A stretch of DNA of 33,977 nt from contig NZ_BBDN01000014.1 of NCBI RefSeq assembly GCF_001316265.1, positions 1 through 33,977 on the forward strand, written 5' to 3'. The notes under the pieces were generated by a model that saw only the letters and a list, made by a program, of their open reading frames with translations, made no database searches and was not told the DNA's origin. Of the stretch, positions 8,525-18,649 are shown in pieces. A program made the position numbers and the translations under genes. The stretch comes from Vulcanisaeta sp. JCM 16159. GTDB lineage: Archaea; Thermoproteota; Thermoprotei; Thermoproteales; Thermocladiaceae. How positions within the stretch are numbered: position 1 is the stretch's first letter; every line of letters begins with the position of its first letter.

Positions 8525-11500
8525 ATGGAGAAGCAACCGTTGGTTATATATCGAAGGGCGTGCCCTAACTGTGGAGGGGATATTACATCAGATAGGTTGG
8601 GTGCTGGTTTGCCATGCCATAAGTGTTTACCTGATGTACCAAGGAAAGTAGCGAGTGCCGTTGAAGTATTAAATACATTGGAAAGGCTTGGCACGATAAA
8701 TAGATTAAGGTCGTTGGCGAACCTGATCAATGAATATAACGAATTCGCCAATATGTTCAGGAGAATAATTGGAACTAACATGTGGGGCGCTCAGAGACTG
8801 TGGGCTAGGAGGATAATTAAGGGCAAGAGCTTCGCAATAGTTGCACCAACTGGGAGTGGAAAAACGACCTTCGGCATGGTTGCATCGCTATACATAGTCA
8901 CTAGAAGGAGGGGGAGGGTATTGATTGTTGTTCCAACGTCGACGTTGGCTTACGACATTCATAGAAGACTAAGTGATTACTCGGCTAAGGTAGGCGCCAG
9001 TGTTAGGATTGTAATGGCATCATCGATACTGTCGAAGCAGGAGTTGGCTGAGGCCATGAAGACCATTGAGAATGGTGACTTTGACATATTAATAGTAACC
9101 AACGCCTTTCTACCGAGGCACATGGACCTGCTCAGTAGGTATAGGTTCTCGCTTATATTCGTTGATGATGTGGACAGCGTCCTTAAGGCATCCAGCAAAA
9201 ACATTGATAGGTTGTTGCTACTGCTTGGTATTAATGAGGAGGCGCTCCATAAGGCTTTGACCGTGGTTGACCTAATGAAGAAGCTCAGAAAGGCTATTAG
9301 GTTTAGAGCGAGTGAGGGAGAGATTAGTAGGCTTAGGGAGGATATTAAGAAATTGAATGCCGAACTAGCCAATTACATCAAGAACAATAATATCGGCATA
9401 CTGATAGCCTCAGGGGCATTAACGAGGATGAGGAGGACCGCCAGGTTATTCCTATTCAGGGAGTTTCTTGGTTTTGAAACTGGCGGTAGGGCTGAGGGGT
9501 TAAGAAATGTGATTGATGTTTACGTAAAGCCCAAGGGCTCTTTAATAAGCACGACCGTCGATGTAGTGAAAAGACTAGGCGGTGGGGGAATAATTTACGT
9601 ACCACCAGACCTGAAGGACATTATTGATAAGTTAAGTGAGATGTTAAATAATAATGGGATAAAGGCGGCAACCTACCTAAAGCCAAGTAAGTCCTTACTT
9701 AATGACTTTGTTGAGGGTAAAATCGACGTATTAATAGGGCTTGCCACATCCAGGTCATCCCTGGTCAGAGGTATTGACTTACCTCAAAGGGTCACATACG
9801 TAGTTTTTGCGGGTATTCCACGTATGAGGTTTAGGTTAAGGCTTGAGGAATTCACGCCAATAAAGTACCTAGTATTTCTATTCTCAATTAGGAATGTCGT
9901 TCCTCAATACTTAAGGAATGATATTGATAGGGTAATCGCAAGGCTCAGGAACTTAACTGTACTAAACCAGGAACAAATCAATAACTTATTAAAGGCTATT
10001 GAGGAAGGTAAGGAATTAAGTGGGTTCGATAAATACGCGGCCGATGTAATTAAGGAAGCAATAGACCTAGTAAATAAACTGTTAGGTGACCCAAGCACTA
10101 GAAGAATGATAGAACAATCAAACGAGGTCGGCCTTGAATATAGGGGTAATGAACTTTATATAATTATTCCTGACGTGACGACGTATATCCAGGGTAGTGG
10201 TAGGACCTCAAGGCTTTACGTCGGCGGTGTGTCTTTGGGTTTGTCAGTGTTGATTGTGGATAATGATAAGGTGTTTAATGGCCTAGTCAGGAATCTTAGA
10301 TATAGACTTGAGGATATTAAGATACAAGACATCAATGAAGTTAATATTGATGATTTAATGAAAAAGATCAGAGATGAGAGGGAGCTAATAAGGAATATAA
10401 TGCTTGGGAAGATACCTAATCAATTCATCGAGAGGGATCCATTAAGAACCGTCTTTGTCATTGTTGAATCACCGACCAAGGCAAGGACCATTGCTAGTTT
10501 CTTTGGAGTGCCCACTAGGAGGGAGGTTGGTCCTTTAATAATCTACGAAGCCACCCTGGGCAACCTGTACCTATTAATAACGGCCACTAAGGGCCACATG
10601 TGGGATTTAATACCGGCCAGCCCAGCCGATGTTAAGGAGCTAGTACCGGCCTTAAGGGCGGGGAAGATCCTTGATTACTATGGAGTGCTCAGGATCGGTA
10701 ATAATTTCGTGCCGATCTACGGAACAATAAAGAGGTGCCCCGTCGGTGGCGAGGCGTATACCGAGGATGCTGATGTTTGTAAGATTCATGGTGTTAAGCT
10801 TGTTGATGCTATGGACATAGTAAATGCAATAAGGGATATAGCCACCGAGGTCGATCAAGTAATGATTGGTACTGACCCGGACGCCGAGGGTGAAAAAAAT
10901 TGCTTGGGATGTCTACATGATGCTAAGGCCCTACGTTAGTAACATTGTTAGGATTGAGTTTCATGAGGTCACTAAGAAGGCTATTATTGACGCGATCGCA
11001 AATCCAAGAGCCATAAGCCTCAGCATGGTTGGTGCCCAATTGGTGAGGAGGATTGAGGATAGGTGGATTGGGTTTGGGCTTAGTCAGATTGTTCAGGGGA
11101 AGTTTAATAGGAAGACGCTATCAGCAGGTAGGGTCCAGACCCCAGTCCTTGGTTGGATAATAGAGAGGTATGATGAAAGTAGGAAGGATAAGATATACGC
11201 GGTAACCATGACGCTGAGCAATGGTGTAAAGGTTAGGTTAAGCATACCGCCAGATAAGGAGGAATTTATAAAGGCCCTCAAGGCAATGCATAGGAATAAG
11301 TCGACAGATGTTGAGATTAAGGTTAAGGTAACTAAGGCAGGTGAAGCTGAGGAGGAATTGAATCCAGTACCACCGTACACAACGGACGCCCTACTTAGGG
11401 ACTCAGCGAACATACTTGGTTTAAGTGTTGAGCAGACGATGGCCATTGCCCAGGAATTATTCGAGTCAGGGCTTATAACATATCACAGGACTGACAGTAC

Positions 11501-12317
11501 TAGGGTATCCAATGTGGGCATTAGCATTGCTAAGGAGTACATAAGTGATAGATTTGGAAGTGATTATTTTGTGGGTAGGGCCTGGGGTGGGAAGGAGGTG
11601 GGCGCTCATGAGTGCATAAGACCGACGAGACCCATTGATAGTGATGACCTAAGGAACTTACTTAATACAGGTTTACTTCAGTTGGCAATTAGGGTTACGG
11701 CTAATCACCTTAGGGTTTATGACTTAATCTTTAGGAGATTTATGGCGAGCCAGATGAAGAGCGCCAGGGTTTTGAAGGAGAGGTTTAAGATAAGTCTTTA
11801 CCTCAATGGCGTAAATGTTCATGAGGAGGAGGTGGAGAGGGTATCCAAGATATTAGAGCCTGGCTTCACAAAGGTTTGGGGTTACATCGAGGGTAGGGAG
11901 TATCAAGAACTTACACCAGGTGAGTATGATATAACGAGTATTGATTATATTAAGAAGGTGAGCAGGACACCACCACTTAGGGAGGGTGATATAATTGCTA
12001 TGATGAGGGAGAGAGGTATTGGTAGACCAAGCACCTACGCTAAGATCGTTGATGTAATACTAAAGAGGCGCTATGCCCTAGTTGTCGGTAGAAGAATTAG
12101 GTACGTAGTGCCCACGAACCTTGGCCGCCAGGTTTATAGGTTCCTAACTGAGGAGAATAAGGAGTTTAGTGACTTGGTTAGTGAGGAGAGGACTAGGATC
12201 GTTGAGAAGCACATGGATGATGTTGAGGTTGGTGAGAGGGATTACATGGATGTTCTTAATGAGTTATTTAATGAGGCGATAAGTAAGGGCATACTTAGGG
12301 AGAACGTTATTAGTTAA
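8525..12317 (+). CDS. rgy: Reverse gyrase (helicase-topoisomerase IA fusion; one frame break)
   Basis: Introduces positive supercoils into DNA using ATP; the hallmark enzyme of hyperthermophiles. Domains: N-terminal zinc finger (Cys13, Cys16, Cys31, Cys34); SF2 helicase with Walker A APTGSGKTT near residue 106 and DDVDS in place of DEAD near 213; RecA2 with YIQGSGRTSRL; Toprim FVIVESPTKAR near 643; a second zinc finger (CPVGGEAY...VCKIHG) near 738; TDPDAEGE; and the topoisomerase catalytic tyrosine in ITYHRTDSTR near 984. The frame breaks at the 7-A run 10893-10899; removing one A yields GEKIAWDVYMMLRPY and a 1,263-residue protein, a usual length. Single gene with its own promoter; its stop faces the nrdJ stop 3 nt away. 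Confidence 0.96.
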
Positions 12318-12320
12318 AAC

Positions 12321-15005
12321 TTAACCACATGAACCGGTCTTGCAGTATGGGTCATCGGTCTCCCCAAGCTCCTCCTGCATCTCCTCCTCAATACTCTCAC
12401 CGCCATTGCCCTTAATCCTAACCAGCTTATCCTTAAGCGCAGATAAGGAAGTGTAACTAGTCTTTGCCTCGACCTTAGGCTTCGCCTCAACCTTAACCTC
12501 CTTAACCTCGACAGTTGGCTTAGCCTCTGCGCCCTTAACGCCGGTGTATATTACCTGCATAGACTTACTCTTGTCCCTATACACAGTTATTCCAAAGGCA
12601 TTGAGTAACCAGGCCAACCTATAGGCCTGCTCAACATCCTCCATGGGAGTATTGCTCGGCATGTTAATAGTCTTACTAACGCCTGAGTCATTCCACCTGG
12701 CCCAGGTCACTTGCATGTATACGTGCCACTTCCAGTGAATCTCATGAGCCGTCCTAAGCAGGTCAGCTAGTGGGTGATCCCTCGGCAGTATTCCGTACTC
12801 CTCGACAAACTTCTTCGTTGATTCATTCAGCGTCTTCGTCTGCATTAACAGCTTGAGTGCAGTGTAGTTGTACTCAATGAGTCTCCCAATTGATAGGTTC
12901 CTGATGTAGGCAATTGCGAAGAGGGGCTCAATGCTTGAGTTCACGCCGGCGATTAAGCTCCTGGAGCCCTCAGGCGCTATACTCATTATGGATCCATTCC
13001 TAATACCAATCATACTAACATCTATCGATAAATCACCATCTAATGCCCTATATCCCTTAAGTACCGTTGCTGAGCCATCAATGATAGCCTTAACCTTCGG
13101 ATCGTTATAGCCCACGTCGAGGATCTTCATGTACTCATCAACAGCCCCCCTATCAATGGTGCTGGAGAACTTCTCAAGCCTCTCCCTGTGCTTTGTCCAT
13201 GGTAATACACCCTCAGCCCAATCACTATGCTTATATGCCGGGTAAACACCCTTCTCCTTAGCTAACTCAATACTAGCCCTAACGGCCATCCTGGCTATGA
13301 AACTAGCCAATTCATTGGAGACCGCCAATGCCTGCGGTGAGTCGTACTTAAGGCCAAGGCTATTAGGGCGTCAGCAAGGCCGTTAGCACCAAGGCCTATC
13401 CTCCTGGTCTCAAGCACCCTCTTCCTAAGTCTCTCGTGCGGTAGTTTATTGACGTCAATAACATCATCGAGGAACCTAACCGCCAACTGAACATCCCTAG
13501 CCAAAGAGTCCCAATCAATCTTACCATCATAAACATATTTCACCAAATTAATGCTACCTAAATTGCAACTTTCAAAATCATAGAGACTCTCTTCACTACA
13601 GGGATTAGTGGCATTTATGACCTCGCCCGGTAATTTTTCATTATTTATGTAATTGGCTAAGTCCCTATTCCATAGTCCCGGATCTCCACTGTCCCATGCG
13701 GACTTAACAATCTTGTCCCAAAGCTCCTTAGCGTTAACCCTCCTCCAAATCCTTATCCTGCCGGCCCTTATTGCCTCGACACACCCCTCATAGCACTTAA
13801 CGAATTCCTCGCCCCAGGTCTTGTATAGGCATGGGCATTCCCTCGGGTTTATTAGGTATATGTCCTCACCCCTAAGCACCTTCTGCATGAAGTAGTCGTC
13901 AATGGTTACGCTTATGTTGAAGTTCTGGAGCTGAAGGTCCTTAAGCTCGCCACTCTTCGAGGTTATGAACTTCTCAATGTCAGGGTGCCACCAGAACAGC
14001 ATTCCCATCTGGGCGCCACGCCTCTTACCACCCTGCTTAATCGTGTCAACCAACGTATCAAAGAGCTTCATGAAGCTAAGCGGCCCAGAGGCAATACCAG
14101 TCGTACTCCTAACTATATCACCCTCAGGCCTCAACTTACCGAAGTTATAACCTACGCCACCGCCTGACTGGAATATTAACGCAGCGAGTCTCAGGCATCC
14201 ATTATGCCGAAGTTGCACTCGGGATCCTCCCTATTCGTATCGCTCTCCCTGGATAGGCAGTCATCAATGGGTACTACGAAGCATGCGGAGAGTTGTCCGA
14301 GCCTCGTCATGGCATTATAGAGCGTTGGTGAGTTGGGCATGAACTTTAGCTGGCTCATCATGTCGTAGAACCTCCTGGCCCACGTTATTGGGTCACCACC
14401 GTACTTAAGCTCTGCGTAGGCAACACCCATTGCTGTCCTCATCCACAGGTACTGGGGCGTCTCGAAGAATGTGCCATCAAGTCTCTTCAGTAGGTACCTA
14501 CTCATTAGCGTCCTAACACCATTGTAGGTTAGCAATAAGTCCCTGCTTGGGTCGAGGTACTTAGCCAACTCATCAATGTGTTGGGCATACCAAGCGCTCA
14601 TCTCTGAGTCCCAGATCCTAAGCTCAAGCCCAATCCTGAACCAAGTCTTGAATCCCTCCCTATACGCATCCTCGAATTTGATTTTGCCTTATTAATCGCC
14701 TTAACGACGTCCTTACCCCAAACCTGCTTATACACGCTCCATAGTAGGTAATTCCTAGCCGCATCGTGCCATCTTAGGTCATCAGTGACCATGTTCAGCA
14801 TTATCAATTGAATTCTATCTGATAATTCGCTGGTTGATATAGTGCTTTTAATATCGAGAGCACCAATGACTAAGTCAGGATCCGGTACGCCAGCAAGTTT
14901 AAGAGAACTAGCTAGCTTATCTTTTGAGAAGTCCTCGGTACTTCCATTCCTCTTTAGAACCTTTATCTCAATCACCTTACTTGTTACCTCAGTACTTAAT
15001 GACAC
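12321..15005 (-). CDS. nrdJ: Ribonucleoside-diphosphate reductase, class II (adenosylcobalamin-dependent) type (three frame breaks)
   Basis: Makes deoxyribonucleotides. An N-terminal ATP-cone (VIEIKVLKRNGSTEDFSK) is followed by the catalytic barrel: MPNSPTLYNA, GQLSACFVVPIDD with an active-site cysteine, FQSGGGVGYNF, TGIASGPLSFMKLFDT, KRRGAQMG and NPCSEE, which keeps the family N-P-C-x-E pattern with Ser at x. The C-terminus DPYCKTGSCG carries the redox cysteines. No class I radical-subunit gene is nearby and the layout fits class II, but class is inferred. Frame breaks at about 14683, 14195 and 13355 each need one added base; correction gives 895 residues. ATG 15005 fits a TATA box at 15024-15034 and a leaderless mRNA. 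No intein is present. Confidence 0.92.
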
Positions 15006-15023
15006 ATTCCGGATTTTAAATTA

Positions 15024-15034
15024 CTTTATTAATA
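15024..15034 (-). promoter_or_regulatory. nrdJ: TATA box of nrdJ
   Basis: Minus-strand TATTAATAAAG, 19-29 nt before the ATG at 15005; no ribosome-binding site is visible, suggesting a leaderless transcript. Confidence 0.4.
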
Positions 15035-15128
15035 ATGCAAAGAGACAAAATAAGTCAGGATGAACACGCCTGTAAGGAATATATATTATCTTCACCCAAC
15101 TCTAGAGTATGTTATTAAACCTGAAAGT

Positions 15129-15138
15129 AATAAAATAT
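15129..15138 (+). promoter_or_regulatory. TATA box of the zinc-ribbon gene
   Basis: AATAAAATAT lies 20-29 nt before the GTG at 15158, consistent with leaderless expression. Confidence 0.4.
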
Positions 15139-15157
15139 CCCTATTGAATCAATACCC

Positions 15158-15358
15158 GTGTACCTAATCATTGCGTGCCCAAAATGTGGAAATTATTCGG
15201 TTATTCGTGACACAGTTAAAACCCATGAGTGCCCCTATTGTGGCTACTTAATGCGCATTGAGGAAGTGCCAATAATCGCAAGGGCGAGAAATGGCAGGGA
15301 GGCTAGGGAAATCATTTTAAAACTGAAAACACCCAGGGAATTACGGAGAAGACCCTAG
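15158..15358 (+). CDS. Small zinc-ribbon protein (DUF1922-like)
   Basis: A 66-residue protein with two knuckles, CPKCG and CPYCG, forming one zinc- or iron-binding ribbon, followed by a basic helix (REAREIILKLKTPRELRRRP). The layout, including an N-terminal MYLI strand and RARNGREA after the ribbon, resembles the small archaeal DUF1922 family from memory. Function unknown; the basic tail suggests nucleic-acid or ribosome contact (inference). GTG start supported by TATA spacing. Its TAG stop shares the palindrome CTAG (15355-15358) with the stop of the convergent phosphatase gene. Confidence 0.75.
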   Translation: MYLIIACPKCGNYSVIRDTVKTHECPYCGYLMRIEEVPIIARARNGREAREIILKLKTPRELRRRP

Positions 15359-15816
15359 CACACTAAATCCGGTGTAATGAACAAATTAATAACCCAATTA
15401 CTCTCAACCCTATTAAGTCTCAATACTCCAGAGTATCTGAACTCAACAACCTTAACGTCAGGACTACCCGTAACCAGCAATGAGACCAGGCGGCTGAGGT
15501 GTGGTAGGTGACCCACGATCATTAAATCGTGATCAAGCCCTGACAACCTTTCAAACCAAATCCTAGGATCATCATTTGGGTTTAAACCATCAGCCTCCCT
15601 AACATTGCTAACACCCAAGTACTTAGCAAGGATCTCCGCCGTCTGCCTAGCCCTAGCCTTACCACTATGAACAATCTCAGCGACGGTAATGCCAATACCA
15701 TTGAGGTACCTGGCAATCCTCTCCGTCTCAGAAACACCCTCTGGAGTTAATCTCCTCTCTGGATCAACCTTCTCATCAAAAGCCTTACCATGCTGAACAA
15801 GGTATAGACTAACCAT
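15355..15816 (-). CDS. SixA-like phosphohistidine phosphatase (histidine phosphatase superfamily)
   Basis: About 153 residues. The N-terminus SLYLVQHGKA carries the phosphoacceptor histidine in the SixA-like form QHG instead of RHG. RRLTPEGVSETERIARYL, then HSGKARARQTAEIL and the second catalytic histidine in LMIVGHLPHLSRL complete the short SixA-type fold. Likely dephosphorylates phosphohistidine or phosphoserine targets in the cytoplasm; the archaeal substrate is unknown. The frame is open to 15831, but ATG 15816 (MVSLYLV) fits a TATA box at 15841-15848. Tail-to-tail with the zinc-ribbon gene, sharing CTAG. Confidence 0.85.
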   Translation of the reverse strand: MVSLYLVQHGKAFDEKVDPERRLTPEGVSETERIARYLNGIGITVAEIVHSGKARARQTAEILAKYLGVSNVREADGLNPNDDPRIWFERLSGLDHDLMIVGHLPHLSRLVSLLVTGSPDVKVVEFRYSGVLRLNRVESNWVINLFITPDLVC

Positions 15817-15840
15817 ATTGTAGGTAAGCATAGCCCGGGG

Positions 15841-15848
15841 CTTATAAT
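15841..15848 (-). promoter_or_regulatory. TATA box of the SixA-like gene
   Basis: Minus-strand ATTATAAG sits 25-32 nt upstream of ATG 15816 and decides that start over the upstream in-frame one at 15831. Confidence 0.45.
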
Positions 15849-15874
15849 CCTAATTTATTAATGTAAAGCCTATG

Positions 15875-15953
15875 TGGTGCGGCCGCCGGGATTCGAACCC
15901 GGGTTCTGCGGCTCGGAAGGCCGCCATCCTAGACCAGGCTAGACTACGGCCGC
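15875..15953 (-). tRNA. tRNA-Gly(UCC), CCA encoded, no intron
   Basis: The minus strand folds as a full cloverleaf. Acceptor GCGGCCG pairs with CGGCCGC; D stem GUCU with GGAU; anticodon stem GCGGC with GCCGC around the loop CUUCCGA; T arm CCGGG-UUCGAAU-CCCGG. Loop positions 34-36 are UCC, decoding GGA glycine codons. The discriminator is A (15878) and CCA (15875-15877) is genome-encoded. It is intron-free, unlike many tRNA genes in Thermoproteales. Confidence 0.95.
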
Positions 15954-15974
15954 GATTTGAGACACGCCACTTTA

Positions 15975-15984
15975 GGTTTTAAGC
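15975..15984 (-). promoter_or_regulatory. TATA box of tRNA-Gly
   Basis: Minus-strand GCTTAAAACC ends 22 nt before the mature tRNA 5' end, the usual archaeal tRNA promoter position. Confidence 0.5.
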
Positions 15985-16243
15985 TTTTCATTTTCATGCT
16001 CTTATTTTAAGTAATTTGTTAAAATAATACTTAGATAATAATATTATTATTGTTAAGATATAACATATTTTTAATGATTGTATGTCAATATTATTAAAAT
16101 ACTATTTATTTTGGATCCTCTATTTTTCGATGCTGTTTTATGATGATGATAATGCGCATAAAGAGTAATTGAAATATCACATTGAATTTTTAAGTATTAT
16201 TGAAAGAATGGTTTAGTTCGGTACAGTATAGAGTTAGGTCTAC
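15985..16243. other. AT-rich intergenic region
   Basis: Between the tRNA promoter and the stop of the first orphan gene. Strongly AT-rich with runs of T and A; no ORF, tRNA or clear repeat recognised. It may contain the terminator of the orphan operon. Confidence 0.4.
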
Positions 16244-16864
16244 TTATGCTTGTTCTGTTTTTGTGTTTTCGAGGATTTCACTTATTAATTTGCAGACATT
16301 ATTTTGATCGTTCTTTGTTACCATTTCCATTAAATCCCATAGCTTTTTATTCATTGTCTCGTTGTTAATTATTACACTTATTAAGTTTCTAAATTCAGCG
16401 TTGTTTAATTTCTTTTCTATTTCCCACATTAAATGATCTTTACCAATACGTCTTGCAAGCATTTCTAGCGCGTCATATAGTAGATCCAGGTCATTGTTCT
16501 TTAATGCCTTAATTATCCTTCTGTATATCGGGCATAGTTCCTCTGAGCACTCAATATCGCCAACCCTTAACCTATAAATCCTAGTTTTAGTCTCCTTCAC
16601 GTAGTCAGTATTGGTTTCATCTATTGTCATTACCACCTTAGAATTATCAATGTAATCACTGCGTACTTCCTCAATCAATGTCACGGCTTCCTCAATATTA
16701 TTATCTCTAATGGCTTTAAGGACCTTATTAACAAGGCTTCTACCGGCTTCGGGAGTTAGTTCCTTAAGTCTTTTAGCTAGATTTGCTAATGTACGTTGTG
16801 TCAGTTTACTTAGATCCTCAATATCACTTAATGGCGCATTAATACGCTTAGCTATTTGTGTCAT
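16244..16864 (-). CDS. Hypothetical all-helical protein, last gene of an orphan operon
   Basis: 206 residues, not recognised. Predicted almost entirely helical, with no membrane segment. Three segments look like a degenerate repeat: KVLKAIRDNNIEEAVTLIEE, RIIKALKNNDLDLLYDALEM and a weaker LMEMVTKNDQNNVCKLISE, suggesting a helical-repeat (TPR/HEAT-like) scaffold. This is inference. Its start overlaps the end of the upstream gene by 17 nt, so the two are translationally coupled. The gene is AT-rich compared with the housekeeping genes. Confidence 0.65.
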   Translation of the reverse strand: MTQIAKRINAPLSDIEDLSKLTQRTLANLAKRLKELTPEAGRSLVNKVLKAIRDNNIEEAVTLIEEVRSDYIDNSKVVMTIDETNTDYVKETKTRIYRLRVGDIECSEELCPIYRRIIKALKNNDLDLLYDALEMLARRIGKDHLMWEIEKKLNNAEFRNLISVIINNETMNKKLWDLMEMVTKNDQNNVCKLISEILENTKTEQA

Positions 16865-17675
16865 GTATATTCTCTTTGAAATTTCCAGCTGTTTTTTTCG
16901 TCTTTGGTATCGTATTATTTACCATACCTACCTCACTAACTCCATAATTAATAAATTCGCCCTGCAATACCTTATTCTTGACCATATTCTTTAATTCATT
17001 TATGAAGTCATCACTCAATACGGCAATAATGTACCTATGCGCATTTCTCTCACTCATGCCCAAGACACTTGCTAGTTCCTTAGCTATACCCATAACTCCT
17101 TCATACCTTCTTAATCCCTCTACCACGGCCTCAGCCTTTCTCCAATCCTCCTCAGCAACCTTAAGTACATAATTTTTAATTAATTCCTTGGCAAACTGTA
17201 ACTTAACCTCCTTCAGTACCTTGTTCTTGTAGACTATGCATATTGTGGCGGCTATGGCCATTGCCACGTACCTTTCTTCACCGTCAAATTTACCAAGATC
17301 CCAAACCTCGGCCCAGACCCTATCGAGTATGTGACTCATGCTTCCTGACGATGTGGATAATGCATTGTATATGCACACATCGGCAATTAAGTAATTGGCA
17401 TCGTCAAGATGCAACACAAGCATAGGCTGAAGGAGTTTACCACCAACTCTGGCTAGCTCCTCAATGTGTCCTTCAATGATCGTTCTTTCCACCTCACCAT
17501 GTGGACATGGACATGGGTGCCAATTAGGTACAACGAAATTCTTAATTAAATCCCTGAGCCTCATTTCGTACCTCTCCCTCACTATACCCAGCTTAATGAC
17601 TATGTCCTTGACCTCCATTAATCTCTTTATTTTGTCTATTAATGCTTTTATAAGGTTAATTTTAGTGATGTCCAT
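16848..17675 (-). CDS. Hypothetical protein with a cysteine-histidine motif and possible helix-turn-helix
   Basis: 275 residues, family not recognised. Near residue 52 is NWHPCPCPHGE, a compact Cys/His cluster that could bind metal. Near residues 196-222 the segment GIAKELASVLGMSERNAHRY has the spacing of a helix-turn-helix (IAKELASVLGMS as first helix and turn). The middle is helical and moderately hydrophobic (VAMAIAATICIVYKN) but not a clear membrane span. Overlaps the downstream orphan gene by 17 nt. A perfect palindrome lies about 100 nt upstream (17775-17802), a possible operator or terminator. A regulatory role is inference. Confidence 0.65.
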   Translation of the reverse strand: MDITKINLIKALIDKIKRLMEVKDIVIKLGIVRERYEMRLRDLIKNFVVPNWHPCPCPHGEVERTIIEGHIEELARVGGKLLQPMLVLHLDDANYLIADVCIYNALSTSSGSMSHILDRVWAEVWDLGKFDGEERYVAMAIAATICIVYKNKVLKEVKLQFAKELIKNYVLKVAEEDWRKAEAVVEGLRRYEGVMGIAKELASVLGMSERNAHRYIIAVLSDDFINELKNMVKNKVLQGEFINYGVSEVGMVNNTIPKTKKTAGNFKENIHDTNS

Positions 17676-17774
17676 GAATTATTTTTTTAATAATTTGAGA
17701 TTTTAACTACGTAATTATTGATAAATATTCTAAATATTATCACCATGTAGAATTGCAATAATGTCTGTAAACTA

Positions 17775-17802
17775 CGATGACATCAGTGCATTGATGTCAT
17801 CG
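17775..17802. promoter_or_regulatory. Perfect 11-bp inverted repeat with 6-nt loop (operator or terminator candidate)
   Basis: CGATGACATCA (17775-17785) and its exact complement TGATGTCATCG (17792-17802) flank GTGCAT. It lies in the 159-nt gap between two minus-strand orphan genes. No T-run follows it closely on the minus strand, so a protein-binding operator is at least as likely as a terminator. Confidence 0.6.
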
Positions 17803-17834
17803 CTGTATTAGAAATAATTCACGAGAAACTATAA

Positions 17835-18536
17835 TTATGGAAGGCCATATAGTGTATCAATAATTTTAATGAGATCCTCCTTGCCTAATTCCCTGAGTAT
17901 ATCTTCGACAGTATCTCTATCTAGGGCCTCAAGTAGTACTGCAGTTATGGCGAGCTCTATGAGCGTTCTTCTGTAGAAATGCCTTTTTCTGAATTTAGTT
18001 ACCCTGCTAATGTCAACGTACTTATTAAGAACATCATTAACATTAACGACATTCTCCAGGCCCCATTCCCTAAGAACCCTGTTTATTTGTACATTAATTA
18101 ATGAACCAAAGGTTTCATTAAATGCGTTCTCAATAAGCTTCCTGAGACCTGGGTTATACTTAATGCACCCTGGGTCTAGGACACACTCAAGTACTTCATA
18201 CGGTGTCGGCCTCTTCAGAGGCCATTTACCCTTTAATGATGCGGCAAATGCCACCACTTGCCCCTCATTATATGGTATGCCCGCCTTATCGAGAACCATC
18301 TTAAACTCGACAACCCAATTCCTGACCAGGTCTTCAAGGTCCCTGACGCCCTCCACGGGCATAAACACCCTCTTTATCGCTGCAATACGCCTAAAAGTTC
18401 CACCTGCATTGTTCTTCATGATGATACCATCATAGTATTTCGGTAAAGCTGGGTAGTACTCTGTGCCTTCATAAATTATGTCTGTTACTATGCCGTCTTC
18501 GTTGATTACCTCGCCCCTATCGTTCACGAACCTCAT
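17835..18536 (-). CDS. Hypothetical protein, first gene of the orphan group
   Basis: 233 residues, not recognised. The N-terminal third looks beta-rich (VNDRGEVINEDGIVTDIIYE), the rest helical, with FRKRHFYRRTLIELAITAVL near the C-terminus as a basic-hydrophobic helix. Contains a single CVLDPGC pair. No signal peptide. ATG 18536 has a TATA-like AAGTTTATACA at 18562-18572. It is divergent from the first pilin gene with only 113 nt between starts, so both could share regulation. Confidence 0.65.
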   Translation of the reverse strand: MRFVNDRGEVINEDGIVTDIIYEGTEYYPALPKYYDGIIMKNNAGGTFRRIAAIKRVFMPVEGVRDLEDLVRNWVVEFKMVLDKAGIPYNEGQVVAFAASLKGKWPLKRPTPYEVLECVLDPGCIKYNPGLRKLIENAFNETFGSLINVQINRVLREWGLENVVNVNDVLNKYVDISRVTKFRKRHFYRRTLIELAITAVLLEALDRDTVEDILRELGKEDLIKIIDTLYGLP

Positions 18537-18561
18537 TATGCATTAAAAGTGTTATTGTGAT

Positions 18562-18629
18562 TGTATAAACTTTTTCACTATATAGCCTATAATTTTTTGT
18601 TTCAATTTCACATAAAAACCCTTATAAAC
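18562..18629. promoter_or_regulatory. Divergent promoter region between orphan gene and pilin gene
   Basis: On the minus strand AAGTTTATACA (18562-18572) precedes the gene starting at 18536. On the plus strand CCTTATAAAC (18620-18629) lies 21-30 nt before the pilin ATG at 18650. Both spacings fit archaeal TATA boxes with short leaders. Confidence 0.5.
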
Positions 18630-18649
18630 TATGATATAACAAATATACG

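Noticed and set aside
10893..10899. Programmed frameshift in reverse gyrase at the 7-A run
   Set aside because: A-rich slippery runs can be recoded, but many similar breaks in unrelated genes of this window make a base-calling error far more likely.
12321..15005. Intein or split gene in the ribonucleotide reductase
   Set aside because: Fragments abut without inserted sequence; single-base corrections restore a continuous protein of usual length with no splicing-domain motifs.
15050..15125. Possible C/D box sRNA (GGATGA and CTGA near the right distance)
   Set aside because: The C box deviates from the consensus and no C'/D' pair is evident; promoters of flanking genes explain the region.
15875..18536. 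Orphan operon as an element integrated at tRNA-Gly
   Set aside because: No integrase and no second copy of the tRNA 3' end were seen on the far side within the window.
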